Below, in pieces: positions 9,600 through 20,328 of a stretch of DNA of 64,000 nt. Source of the stretch: Cycas panzhihuaensis. Taxonomy: Eukaryota; Cycadophyta. Numbering within the stretch: the first letter of the stretch is position 1; the number at the start of each line of letters is the position of its first letter. The position numbers and the translations under genes are program-made. The DNA lies in NCBI GenBank assembly GCA_023213395.1, contig CM041465.1, positions 164,431,741 to 164,495,740 on the forward strand, written 5' to 3'. Below the pieces are notes generated by a model, which was not told where the DNA came from, made no database searches, and saw nothing but the letters and a program-made list of their open reading frames with translations.

Positions 9600-10650
9600 T
9601 AATGGTGATAGAGCTTGAGTCTGCTGCGATTGACTAGGGTAGGCAACATGTATCCATTTATTTCCCGTAATTGTACAGATCCATTATCATAGATGTGTTC
9701 GACTTGATATCTGCCTAACCATCGTAGTTTTAATTTCCCTGGATGGGTGTGAAATTTAGTCATATAATAGAACTTGATCCCCTTCCTTAAACTGTGGTGC
9801 TCTTAGGTGGTGGTCGTGCCATGCTTTTTGCCTTGCCTTCTCTATTTCCTGTAACCATTTCGCTCTGTCTATCATCATTGAGTTGTATTAATTACCACAG
9901 GCATTCTCTTAAAGATTTTGTATTGTCTAACCAGCAAGCCAATGCTATTCTCAGACTTGGGATTTGAAATTCAATGGGTAACATAGTTTCGGTTCTATAG
10001 ACTAATTTAAACGGTGTTTGCCCTATTACTTGTTTATAAGTTGTGCAAAATGCCCATAGTACCGAAGGTAGCTTTTCCACCTAGTTAGATCTCCTAATGT
10101 CGTATATTTTCCTTAAACAATTTTCTAGGATCTTATTTGAACTTTCTGCTTGCCCATTTACTTGCGGCTAGTAGGGGGTAGATTTATGATGAGAAATAAG
10201 AAAGGTTTTTGTGAATTCCCTTACCACTTCATTTAGGAAGTGAGCCCTTGGTCGTTGATTAACTCGATAGGACATTTGAATCTTGTTATAATGACTTCAA
10301 ATAAAAATTGAGTGGTGTTGGTTGCATTTGCTTTGCGTAATGGTGGAGCTTCCATCCATTTAGTTACGTAATCTGTAGCGGCTAAGATATATCTTGCTTG
10401 TGTCCTTCGTGCTGCTAATTTTATAGGCCCAATGAAATCTAGCCCCCATTTTTCAAATGGTGCTAGGAGAAGAATTGGGTTTAGATGGTTAAAATTCTTA
10501 GGTTTTGACTTCCCAACCCTTTAATAATGATCACATTTCTTCACCCAGTCTTTTACATCCTCAAATAAGGTTGGCCACCAGAATCTGATTGTTAATATTT
10601 TCCTTTGAATATTTTTAATGCTTATATGTCACCTGTTGTACTTCATGGAG
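9600..10650 (-). pseudogene. pol: G2 integrase
   Basis: Decayed copy of the G1 integrase. The clearest part is 10080-9892: KLPSVLWAFCTTYKQVIGQTPFKLVYRTETMLPIEFQIPS, nearly the same as G1. The + strand around 10140-10300 still shows the NGQ-A-E and SDQG regions in broken frames. Stops and small indels occur throughout, so it is nonfunctional. Confidence 0.82.
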
Positions 10651-10662
10651 TCGAATACAAAG

Positions 10663-11985
10663 TCATAAGACGTCGTCAGGTCCAAGTCGATATAATTCTC
10701 CCCCAATCAACTGGTAAGTTTCTGCTTTCCGTATCAAATTTCTTTTTTGTGTTTTGTCCAGGTTTTGAGGACATTGACCTATGATTAGGAACTCAATAAT
10801 GTCTTGATACCACTCAATAGGGACAACTTCAATATTGAATAGTGTTTTGTCAAGAAAATTATCATCCACCCCTACAACTTTTTCTCCATTGTGAATTTTG
10901 GATAGTTAGTCTAGAATTATGTGGGCTTTCCTAGGTTTTACCACAATCCGAAAAGTGAATTCTTGAAATAACATTAACCATCGACTGATATGTCCCCTTG
11001 ATAGTGGTTTCTTTACCAAATATATCAATGCTTGGTGGTCCACATAAAATATGATGGGATTGGATAAGAGATAGTGCCAAAACTTTTGTAGGGCATAAAC
11101 CATTCCTAATCTTTATCTCCCTGTAATTGTATAGTTCTATTCTACTTGGGATAGTTTCCAACTTGCGAAGTAAATAGGTCGATCTACATTATTTTTCCCT
11201 AGTTGTGCCAGAACACATCCAATAGTGAACTGAGAGGCATTGGCATGTACATAGAATATCTTGCTTCAACCCAAAAATCACAGCATAGGTGTTGAAGTTA
11301 TTGCTTGTTTCAAGGTTTCAAATGCTTTTTGTTGTTTCAGTCCCCATTCCCAACCTGTTTCCTTTTTTAATAGATACTCTAGGGGTTTAGATATCAGTGC
11401 ATATCCTTTTACAAACTTGCGATAGTAGCCCGTTAAACCCAAGAATCCTTTGATTTGTTTTCGATTTTGAGGTTGAGGATAATGTAAAATGATGGTTACC
11501 TTCGCTAGGCATGTTAGTAATCCTTCTTTACTAATAACATGTCCCAAAAGGTTTCCAAAGGGCACTAAGAAAGTGCATTTTTTTGGATTCAAACACAATT
11601 TATTATCTTGACATGTTTGTAACATTGTTTTGAGGTTCTCTATATGGTTTTTCATTATTTCATACATTGTCTAATCATCAAGGAATACTGCCATTGTTTC
11701 TCCAACTAATTTCTTGAAGATATTGAGTACCACTCTATGAAATGTTATCGACGCATTTGTCAATCCGAAAGACATCACTCGATAGGCATAAGTTCTCCAC
11801 TCTATTACAAAGGTCATTTTGGATTGATCTTTCAACACAATCCTTACTTGATTATATCCACTGAACCCATCCCTGATGACTATACTTCTTTTGCACCCAC
11901 TATTTCTAGCACATCTTCTATAAAAGGGATAGGAAATGGATCCTTCTTAGTAACTTTGTTCAATTGTCGATAGTCTACACATACA
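10663..11985 (-). pseudogene. pol: G2 RNase H and C-terminal two thirds of RT
   Basis: Segments 10869-10663, 11103-10906 and 11667-11278 match G1 RNase H and RT thumb: YALQKFWHYLLSNPIIFYVD, LSRGHISRWL, NPKKCTFLVPFGNLLGHVIS and FLGLTGYYRKFVKGYALIS. The frame at 11990-11880 reads CVDYRQLNKVTKKDPFPIPF, which is cut between CVDY and the preceding lysine-rich VPKKNGK by the insertion of G3. The missing N-terminal piece resumes at 19309 on the far side of G3. Confidence 0.85.
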
Positions 11986-11990
11986 TGGAT

Positions 11991-13538
11991 TGATTTGAAT
12001 TTGAATGGAAAAGTGAAAACATAGTCCAATTGAAACAAATTCAAAACAATATACAATAATGTTACATTATATTTGAAAATAGTTTGATTTTTCTTATAAA
12101 ATTCCATATTTTCGCTTTTTACTGAGCATGAATGGACTGTTACAACAATTTGGGAGTGTAGAGAAGTGTGTTGGGCGCATTTTGGACTACTACGCATTTT
12201 TCGATATCTTTTCCGGTGATTCCTGTTAAACCTTATGTTTAAATGTTAAGTTAATGTACTTTTATTTTTCAGGTAATATATGCACTTTTTACTTTAGGGG
12301 TGACTTATCACTTAAGTGATAAAGTGCACACCCACATTCTTTCTAGTGACACAACGTTGTCACTAAAGGGTCAAATGGACCCTCATGCACTTTTGCTCAC
12401 ATGAGAGCTCAAAAGGACACATGTCCAACATGCAAGGCATGTATCTTGGATGTTTGACACTTGTCAAACATCCAAGGCCTTAGGTCTCTCATTTCACTCT
12501 ATATAATGAGACCTCTCCTCATTGTCTCACATAAGAGTTGGAGCTATATTGTTATGCTATTAGTTTGCTAATCAAATTGTTCATTGTTGGGAGGTTGGAC
12601 CAATTCCAACTCCACATATTGGGTATCATTTTCTCTTGCTCCTTCATTCATGTTTTGTCTCTTTGCTTTCTCTTTGCCTTGAGTTTATTATACTTGTTTA
12701 TATTTCTGCAACTAGAACTAGAGTGATGCTAGTTTCTAGATCTAGGGACTGTTGAGGCCATCTAGCCTCTTTTCACAATTCCCATAAGGAATTTTGACTG
12801 TCGTTCAGCGACAAACTCCTATTTGGAGGAGTTTTCTGCCTGGTCATCTTCCTTGGACTGCTACAACTAGAATTTCTTCTCTTTCGATTGTATCTGTGTC
12901 TTTCTTGGACTCTTTAACACCTTACGGACAAATTTGGGTTGTTTCTAAAGCCCCACGAATGGATTTTCCTCCACTGCACTTCTATTCCTCCTCTTTTGGT
13001 TGCGTAGTCTTTTGTTTTGGAGCCGTTTTTCTTCTTTGGGAAGCTACTTTGAGTTCTTTCCCACATCTTCTCGCTCCTCTGGCTATGTCTGCAAAATGTT
13101 GGGCACTATTCCATCGATTTCTGAATGAATCTGGGTGGATTTAAACCCTCCTATGTTTGTTTTTCTTCTAAAAATGGTTTTTCTGTTTTCTTCATTGATC
13201 GATTAATAAAATGGATGTAAATCCGTTAAAACCTCTTTTTCTTCCTTTTGATGAGAGAGGATATATGTCACGTCATCCTCACAAAATTTCGTGTCAAACG
13301 AAATTCATTTCATCCATTAAAATCCTATTTTTCCATCCGTTTTATTTGTTTTTCCCGTTTTCAGGTTGCACCAACAGGCTTCTTGGTTGCACCCGTAGAC
13401 TTCTTGCTTGAACTTTTAAGCATCTAGCTGACATTTTTCCACCAAATGAAGGTTAGAAACATGAAAAATAAATATTAACAAGGCATTTAATACTCATTTT
13501 AAAGAGTATTATGAAATTAAAGATCCAAAAACGGATCA
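11991..13538 (-). repeat. G3 3' LTR, carrying a solo copia LTR
   Basis: Homologous to 18265-19303 apart from the 559 bp added by the solo LTR plus one target duplication. It has two copies of the ggttgcacc...cttctt repeat near 13365-13410, against about five in the other LTR. Without the insert it is about 989 bp. Confidence 0.9.
12224..12777 (+). repeat. Solo copia LTR of the C5 family
   Basis: Starts TGTTAAACCTTATG and ends CTTTTCACA, matching the LTRs of C5 apart from a divergent segment near its 3' end. Flanked by ATTCC at 12219-12223 and 12778-12782; the unoccupied site ggtaATTCCcgtaagg is present in the sister LTR of G3 near 18490. A TATA-like ctatataatgag lies near 12501. It has an 18-bp palindrome at 12305-12322 and a 32-nt hairpin at 12445-12476. 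No internal region remains, so it is a solo LTR left by intra-element recombination. Confidence 0.93.
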
Positions 13539-13577
13539 GAACTCCCATTTTTTTAGGAGTTCATGACCTCATGAACC

Positions 13578-14860
13578 TTATAGTTGTAGATGAGGGAATT
13601 TGACTTTCCCCTTCTCCCTACTGTACCATTTTGCTTTGCTAGGAACTTGTCCTTTTTTTGCAATCCTGAAGGACTCAATTATGCCTCTTCTGGTCTTGGT
13701 TTGCTTCCCTTGAAGAATGCAATCATTTTGTATCTGTTCCTCCTTCTCTACTTGCAACTCCTCAGGATTTGGCAAAAGTGGAACTCCATCTTCGTCTTCA
13801 TCCAACATGGATGGATCGAACATCTTTAGATTCTCAACATTCACAACTAAGTACATCTTCATGAATTCTGGAAGTTCAAACTGAAAAGCATTTTCCCCAA
13901 TCTTCAAGATTGTAAAAGGACCATAATGTATAGGCTTCAACTTTTTACCTTTACCTTGCAATCGTTTCTTGCTGAGATGCAACCAAACTCTATCTCCTTC
14001 CTTAAAGGAATGGCTAGTTCTATATGCATCATGCCTCTGTTTGTATCTCTACTGAGATTTCTGAAGTTGGTCCTCAACCTGTTGATGGAATTTTCTAATT
14101 TTTGCTAAGAATATTTGTGCTTTCTCTTCTCCTTCTTCCTCCTTTTCATTTCCTATAGAAAGTTGAGCAGAAAATTCTAGATTGAATGAACTTGCAGGCA
14201 GAAATCCCAAACATACCTCAAATGGTGATTTCTGAGTTGAGCTATAGATAGCTCTGGTGAAGGCAAATTGCAAGTATGGGAGACTTTCATCCCAAGTCTT
14301 AGGATGCTTGGCATTGTATCCTCATAATAGTTGTACCAATGTCCTATTGACGACTTCAGTTTGGCCGTTTATTTAAGGATGAAAGGCCGTGCTCATCTTC
14401 AGCTTTGTGTCCATCATTCCCCAAAGGGTTTGCCAAAAACAACTCAAAATTCTACTGTCTCGATCAAAAATGACTAGGTTGGGAAGCCCAAAATGCTTCC
14501 AACATGCTGAAAAAACAATCTAGCCATGTCTTCTCTTGTATGTGTCTTCCTACAGGGAATCACCACCACCATTTTACTGAATCGATCAACAACTACAAAC
14601 AAATAATCCATACCATTTTTGGTCCATGGTAGTCCTCCGAGGAAATCCATGGAGATACTCTCCCATGGTCGCGATGGAACAGAATGTGGAGTGTACAATC
14701 CAAACTTCCTATTGGCCGGCTTTGATGTACTACACAATGTACATCCTCGTACTGTTGTAGTCACATCCTGCTGCATATTTGGCGAATACATGTATCCCTA
14801 CAAATTTAGTAATGTTTTTCCCACTCCAAAGTGTCCTGCAACTTGAGAGGCGTGAGCTTC
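13578..14860 (-). pseudogene. pol: G3 integrase with C-terminal domain
   Basis: The zinc module shows as AHASQVAGHFGVGKTL followed by GCTLCSTSK. The catalytic core has SMDFLGGLPW, FDRDSRI (normally SDRDPRF) and GQTEVVNR. Downstream, KPIHYGPFTILKIGENAFQF is the usual post-core domain, and the last ~100 residues end with TRRGIIESFRIAKKG...KAKWYSREKG. That tail is chromodomain-like in position and pattern but weak. Stops and frame changes near 14050, 14330 and 14800 break the frame. Confidence 0.85.
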
Positions 14861-14869
14861 TCTTACCCA

Positions 14870-16330
14870 CTTCATTTGGTCTGCATGTTTTAGAATCCAA
14901 AGCTTGTCTTTCTTGAAGAGTAAGCCATCTTTCGGCTGAAAATCAGTAACTACTTTTCCCTGTTGTAGTTGCTCCAAGATAGGCTTGAATGCCTTATCTT
15001 CTGAGTACAAATCAACATATTCATCATGGCGAAAAGGTTGAAATTGCAAAGCTACTAACAAGCTAAAAATACCTTGCTGTTGAGGAGGTTTGGACAACAA
15101 GTCTACAATTTTGTTTGTTGTGCCTTTCTTGTATTTGACCACGATGTGAAATTGCTGCAAATAGGACATCCACTTCATGCGCTTAGCCTACTGCAATTTG
15201 GATTGTGTCTACAAGAATTGCAAAGGCTTGTAGTCGGTGTGGATGACCACCTCTTTCCCCAACAAGTAGGGTCTCCAATGGTTGACTGTTTGGTGCAATA
15301 CATAGAGCTCTTTATCGTAAGTTGGGTAGTTTATGATAGCTCCATTAAAAGTTTCTGAATGTTATGCTATCGGTCTTCCCTCTTGCTTTAACACTGCTCC
15401 CATGGCATAGCCTAAAGCATCAATCTCCAACTCAAATGACTTTTGCAATGAGAGTAAGGCTAACACTGATGCCTCACAAATTTTCTACTTCAAAAGCCTA
15501 AGAGCTTTCTCTTGTTCATTCCCCCAAAGGAACTTTTCATGTCCTCCCGTCAATGCATGAAAAGGTGCTGCAATTTGAGAGAATTTGAAAATAAATTTTC
15601 TTAAATATTGACATGCACCAATGAAACTTCTTACCTCCGTGGTTGTCTTGGGTGTAGGCCAATTGAGAATGACTCTTATCTTTGTTGGGTCAATCTTCAA
15701 TCCTCCTCCTCCAACTACAAAACCCAAGAAGACGAGAGATTGCTTTCCAAACTCGCACTTCTTCCAGATTAAGTTTTAGCTACTACTCTTGAAGGACTTT
15801 GAGCACTTGCTCAACATGTTGGAGGTGCTCCTCCCAGATCTGATTGAAAATCAGAATATCATCCAAATAGGCAATTACAAAATCATCAATGAAAGGACTT
15901 AATACCTCATTCATCAACCTCACAAAGGTGACAGGTGCATTGCATAGACCAAAAGGCATCACCAACCATTCGAACAAACCTTGCTTCGATTTGAAGGTTG
16001 TCTTCCAAGTATCCTCCTCTCAGATTCGAACCTGATGGTAGCCTGATTTCAGGTCCGACTTGTTGAAATATCTTACAGACTGCAGCTGGTCCAACAAGTC
16101 ATCTATCTGTGGTAGGGGATGTCGATTCTTTATGGTGATCTTGTTCAAAGCCCGATAGTCAATGCATATTCTCCATCCAGCATCTTTCTTTGACGCCAAA
16201 ACAATAGGTGAACTGTAAGGGGAACAACTCAACTTGATCACTTCTTGCTCTAAGGGTTCTTGAATCTATTTCTTAATCTCTTCATTCTCCAAAATTGAGT
16301 TTCGGTAGAGACTAAGATTGGGCAAAGGTG
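14870..16330 (-). pseudogene. pol: G3 reverse transcriptase and RNase H
   Basis: RT motifs: SPYSSPIVLASKKDAGWRIC, IDYRALNKITIKNRHPLPQI, FNKSDLKSGYHQVRI (motif A), [15 protein letters not shown] and AYLDDILIF (YLDD active site intact). The thumb follows with NWPTPKTTTEVRSFIGACQY. RNase H and the linker to integrase include MSYLQQFHIVVKYKKGTTNK. Several stops are present (near 15480, 15780 and 16260). The YLDDI box differs from the FLDDW box of the other gypsy group in this window. Confidence 0.9.
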
Positions 16331-16639
16331 AATCGACAACCAACTGGATTTCATGTTCAATTGCCCTCTTAGGGGGCAACCCTTTTGGCTCCTAGAATAC
16401 GTCATTGTACCTATTCTTTAGGCCTTCAATTTGCTACACTTGTTTCCTATCTAGTGCATGTATTGAGGACTCTGCTTGCTCTTTTTCTTCCACCCTTTGC
16501 TTCACCATCAGTAGCACAAATTTCTTACAAGCATTAATCAATTTTTTCGCTTGTTGGGAGGATATGAGGGAGATCTTCCTTTGCGGTTTTGATGAATTAA
16601 TCAAATACGATTCCCTGTCTTTAATAAGTCAAATCTTTC

Positions 16640-17040
16640 TCATCCTCCTATGATGGACTCCATCTCTATCATAGAGATATGGGCTACCAAACACAACTTG
16701 ATAAATGTCCAAAGGAACTACCTCACATTTAACTTCATCAATGAACTTTTCAGAAATTGCAAATTTAAACTTACATTGGTGAATAACCTACAACTCTAAA
16801 TCTTTTTGCAGCCATCCAAGAGGATATGGTTTTGGATGTGCATGCATTTTTAATCCTAGCTTCTTTACCAACGCCTCTAAAATTAAGTTCTTTTGACTTC
16901 CTCCATCAAAGATGGCATCAACCATGCTTTGCTTCACTTGGACTTTTACCATGAAGAGCTCCTCTCTAATCTCTGGATCAACTTGTTATAGGCTATTTTT
17001 TGGCTCTATATTGGCCATGAGCATCAACTTCTTATTGGCT
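16640..17040 (-). pseudogene. pol: G3 protease region
   Basis: Reading the - strand gives DAIFDGGSQKNLILEALVKKLG, an aspartic-protease loop with DGG, then PLGWLQKDLELQV and a conserved VPLDIYQVVFG-SPYLYDRD stretch. It lies between gag (upstream) and RT (downstream). No long open frame survives. Confidence 0.7.
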
Positions 17041-17042
17041 CC

Positions 17043-18078
17043 TTAAGTGCCACAAATGTCTTCATCTCCTACGGAGTTAAGTAAAGCTTTACCTTGAACT
17101 TTGGCTTTACCTTTTCCCTTGTTTTTGGGACGCTTATCTAGATGTAGGAACCAACAATCTTCTATGTTGTGGCCCGCTCGTTTGTAATGCATGCAAGTGA
17201 CTTTGACTTGGGTGGCATTGGCTTGTTTCTTCTTGCCAAAACCCCCAATCAGTTGTTGTCCAACTTTACTTGGAAACTTCTTTCCTTGGGCAGGTTTGTT
17301 GCTACCTTCTCGAGGTGCAAACCTTCTCCTTTCAGCGTACACCTTCTTGTTTCTCTTCTCTATGGCGATCACTTTCTTGTTGGCTTCATCGAGTGATTTA
17401 ATTTCAAACAGTTGAAGTTCTTGCTAAATATGTTCGTGCAACCCTCTAATATATTTTAACATGATGTCTTTACCCAGTAAAGAGATGTCCAACACAATAG
17501 CTTGCTTTTGAAATTTTGTTGTCTAGTCTTGGATATTTTGGCCTCTTTCCTATCGGTAATACTGCAATTTAATCCCCTGCTGCTCTTCATACCCAATAGG
17601 GTAGAATTGCTTATTTATGAGGATTTTAAATCACTACCATGTAATTTCATCTGCATTATGGAATTTAAGATATGCATTCCACCAAACTAATGCATGCTTA
17701 GAAAATTATAACCTAGCAAAAGTAATTTTCTGCTAGTTTTTATACCCATAAATTGAAAATTTTGTTTCCAATTGGTCCAACTAACCATCTAACTTTTCAG
17801 CATCTGGGGTTCCATCATAGATGGGCAAGTCTAGTTTGGCCTCTGCCTTTGAATGGATGTGTTGTTACCGAGGGACTGTCATCTTCTTCCTCTTCTTGTT
17901 GGTCTTCTGCAGGTTCTTCATTTGTTTCTGGTTCATCTTCTTCCTTCTTTTTGCCTTTGGCTGTTGAAGAAGTTGCATCTTGTTGAGAGACTAGTTGCGC
18001 CACATGCTAAGTTAGCCTGTCGAGGTTTTGCTCCATCTTCATGAACCTTTTTTGCATCTCTTGCTCCGGCTTAGCCAT
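17043..18078 (-). pseudogene. gag: G3 gag
   Basis: The likely start is the ATG at about 18078 (MAKPEQEMQKRFMKMEQNLD); a TAG (from CAG) follows after 22 codons, then HVAQLVSQQ and an acidic Glu-rich tract. The C-terminus (17372-17043) is Lys/Arg-rich with a zinc knuckle CMHYKRAGHNIEDC in which the second Cys is Tyr (a TGC to TAC change). The capsid region between about 17400 and 17810 is broken by stops. The context after the PBS supports the start. Confidence 0.8.
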
Positions 18079-18243
18079 CTTCCTTCACTGTCTATGTTCT
18101 CTCTCAAATGGTTCAGTCAAAGGCTCGCCAGTCAACAAATATTGAAACCTAGTTTTCATAAAAACTTTTGCACAGCTAAAACAAAAAGGATTTTTTTCTT
18201 TTTTTCTTTAAAAATCCCTAAATTTCCAAGGGTTTTAAAGTAT

Positions 18244-18257
18244 GAGCTCTGATACCA
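18244..18257 (-). other. G3 primer binding site (initiator Met tRNA)
   Basis: The - strand reads TGGTATCAGAGCTC, the standard PBS complementary to initiator methionine tRNA. A 7-base spacer separates it from the LTR end. Confidence 0.85.
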
Positions 18258-18264
18258 AAAATAT

Positions 18265-19303
18265 TGATCCGAATTTGAATGGAAAAGTAAAAACTTAGTC
18301 TAATTAAAACAAATTCAAAACAATATACAATAATATTACATTATATTTAAAAATAGTTTGATTTTTCTTACAGAATTCTATATTTTTGCTCTCTACTGAG
18401 CATGAATAAACTACTACAGCAATTTGGGAGTGTAGAGAAGTGTGTTGGGCACATTTTGGACTGCTGCGCACTCTTCGGTATCTCTTCTGGTAATTCCCGT
18501 AAGGAGTTTTGGCTGTCATTCAGCGACAAACCCCTATGAGGAGTTTTTTGCGTGGGCGTCTTCCTTGGACTACTACCGCTAAAATTTCTTCTCTTTCAGT
18601 TGCATCTAAGTCTTTCTTGGACTCTTCAACACGTCACAGATGAATCTGGGCTATAATAAAGTCCCACAAATGGATTTTCCTCCGCTGCACTTCTATTCCT
18701 CCTCTTTTGGATGGGTAGTCTTTTGTTTTGGAGCCATTTTTCTTCTTTGGGAAGCTACTTTGAGTTCTTTCCCGCGTCTTTTCGCTCCTCTGGCTGTGTC
18801 TGCAAAATGTTGGGCACTCCTCTGTCGATTTCTAAATGAATCCAGGCAGATTTAAACCCTCCCATGTTCGTTTTTCTTCTGAAAATGGTTTTTCCATTTT
18901 CTTCATTGATCGGTTGATAAAACGGATTTAAATTTGTTAAAACCTCTTTTTCTTTCTTTTAATGAGAGAGGACATATGTCATGTCATCCTCATAAATTTT
19001 CGTGTCAAACGAAATTCGTTTCACCTATCAAAATCCTATTCTTTCATCTATTTTTCCCATTTTTGGGTTGCACCAACAGGTCTTCAGGTTGCACCGATAG
19101 GTCTGCAGGTTGCACCAACAGGTCTTCAAATTCTACCAATAGGCTTCTTGGTTGCACCGACAGACTTCTTAGTTGAATTTTTAAGCATCTAGCTGACATT
19201 TTTCCGCCAAATAAAGGTTAGAAACATGAAAAGTAAATATTAACAAGGCATTTTATACTTATTTTAAAGAGTATTATGAAATTAAAGATCCAAAAATGGA
19301 TCA
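18265..19303 (-). repeat. G3 5' LTR
   Basis: Runs from TGATCCGAATTTG to AAATGGATCA and lacks the solo LTR found in its partner. About five copies of a 21-bp unit (ggttgcaccaacaggtcttc type) lie at 19066-19175. Because 21 is a multiple of three, a short open frame crosses it, but I regard that as incidental. Confidence 0.92.
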
Positions 19304-19308
19304 TGGAT

Positions 19309-19544
19309 TTTTCCATTTTTCTTTGGAACCACTACTATCAGGCTTACCCAATCATTGCACTCTATCCATAAATGTATCTTGCTTCGAGCATTTTATCCAA
19401 CTCGGTCTTAACGTTTTCCTTATAATGAGGACTCATTCTGTAAGGCCTTTGTCTTACTAGTTTTATCCCTTCAATTAAATCAATGTGGTGTACTCCTATT
19501 TCTAGAGGAATACCCTTGAGGTCTTTATATGACCATGCAAACAC
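19309..19544 (-). pseudogene. pol: G2 RT N-terminus, beyond the G3 insertion
   Basis: MFAWSYKDLKGIPLEIGVHH then RQRPYRMSPHYKENVKTELD, the start of the RT fingers, nearly identical to G1 at 4457-4380. The piece continues into VPKKNGKI, which abuts the G3 target duplication. It completes the RT found at 10663-11985. Confidence 0.88.
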
Positions 19545-20200
19545 TTCTTGAATTCCTCAAAGAGGGCTTGTGCCTCTACCATGGTCTTTTCATCCCAGTA
19601 GTCTCCAATTGTGATGTTTTTTGGTTATGTTTTAGTACAGAGGTTGATTTGGGTTGTTTTAGGTTCCCCTTGTTGTATCTGATTACTTTCCTTAAACTTA
19701 TGGGCAGGGGTCTACTCTATGTTTCATTGTTCATAGTGCAACTCTGTGTATTCCAAAGGAAAGTTGTGAACTTCTTTCCCCTCCTCCTCCTCATTTTCAT
19801 TGTCCTTTGTATCCATAGTGTTTTCAATTCACATGAGATTCTTTTCTACTTTCATACTAATCTCCCTTATGCTTCATAATACCTTGTGTATTACTTTATT
19901 ATCTGAAGAGTAAGAAAATGATTTCACAAATAAATGCTCTAATTAGTCCCAAGATACTACCCTATTCTGTTCCTGTTTTAGGCACAATTTTTTTGCTAAT
20001 GTCCTTAATGTGTGAATAAACAAGTGACTCTAGTGAGGCTTGGGGATGCTCCAATGTTTCTAAACTCATTTACACCTAGTAAGGTATCGGTTGGAACATT
20101 CTCTTATAAGAAACCTTGAAATCAATATTCCTTGGGGTGGATTGAATCTCAATGGGAATGCAGACTGCAAATCATTTCATGTTCTAAGAATGTGGTGGTG
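19545..20200 (-). pseudogene. G2 remnant of the extra gag-like region
   Basis: Alignable with G1 4470-5060 on the same strand. For example, the G2 stretch around 20030-20170 (cttggggatgctcc...ataagaaaccttgaaatcaat) matches G1 4920-5030. It is broken by many stops. At about 20200 it jumps to sequence matching G1 near 6400, so the part with the acidic linker and protease has been deleted. Confidence 0.65.
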
Positions 20201-20328
20201 GTGGACTCGTTCAAATTTCGTGTAGTTTCCATTGGGCGAATTACTCCTCCCTTGATCAATTCCATCACCTTTTCTAATGGAATGGTCAACTTCAGTTGTT
20301 TCACCAAATCTTCTATTAGCATAAGTTT

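Larger units (their letters stand above)
11991..19303 (-). mobile_element. G3: complete gypsy element (initiator-Met PBS) inserted in G2 RT
   Basis: Both ends are defined: LTRs 11991-13538 and 18265-19303, starting TGATYY and ending GGATCA (terminal inverted repeat TGATCC/GGATCA). The target site duplication is TGGAT at 11986-11990 and 19304-19308. Joining the flanks recreates the RT codons around VPKKNGKIHVCVDYRQ, which supports the insertion. Gag, protease, RT, RNase H and integrase follow in order on the - strand. The size difference between LTRs is due to a solo LTR in the left one and different numbers of a 21-bp repeat. Confidence 0.93.

Noticed and set aside
14619-14846. Possible small membrane protein on the + strand
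   Set aside because: It is a shadow of the G3 integrase frame; likewise for other short hydrophobic + strand frames between 1464 and 22592.
18244-18257. tRNA gene fragments at the TGGTATCAGAGC sites
   Set aside because: These are primer binding sites next to LTRs; no cloverleaf sequence surrounds them.
18962-19192. Open frame with a repeated VAPTGLQ heptad
   Set aside because: It is produced by the 21-bp LTR repeat, on the strand opposite to the element, and the repeat number differs between the two LTRs.
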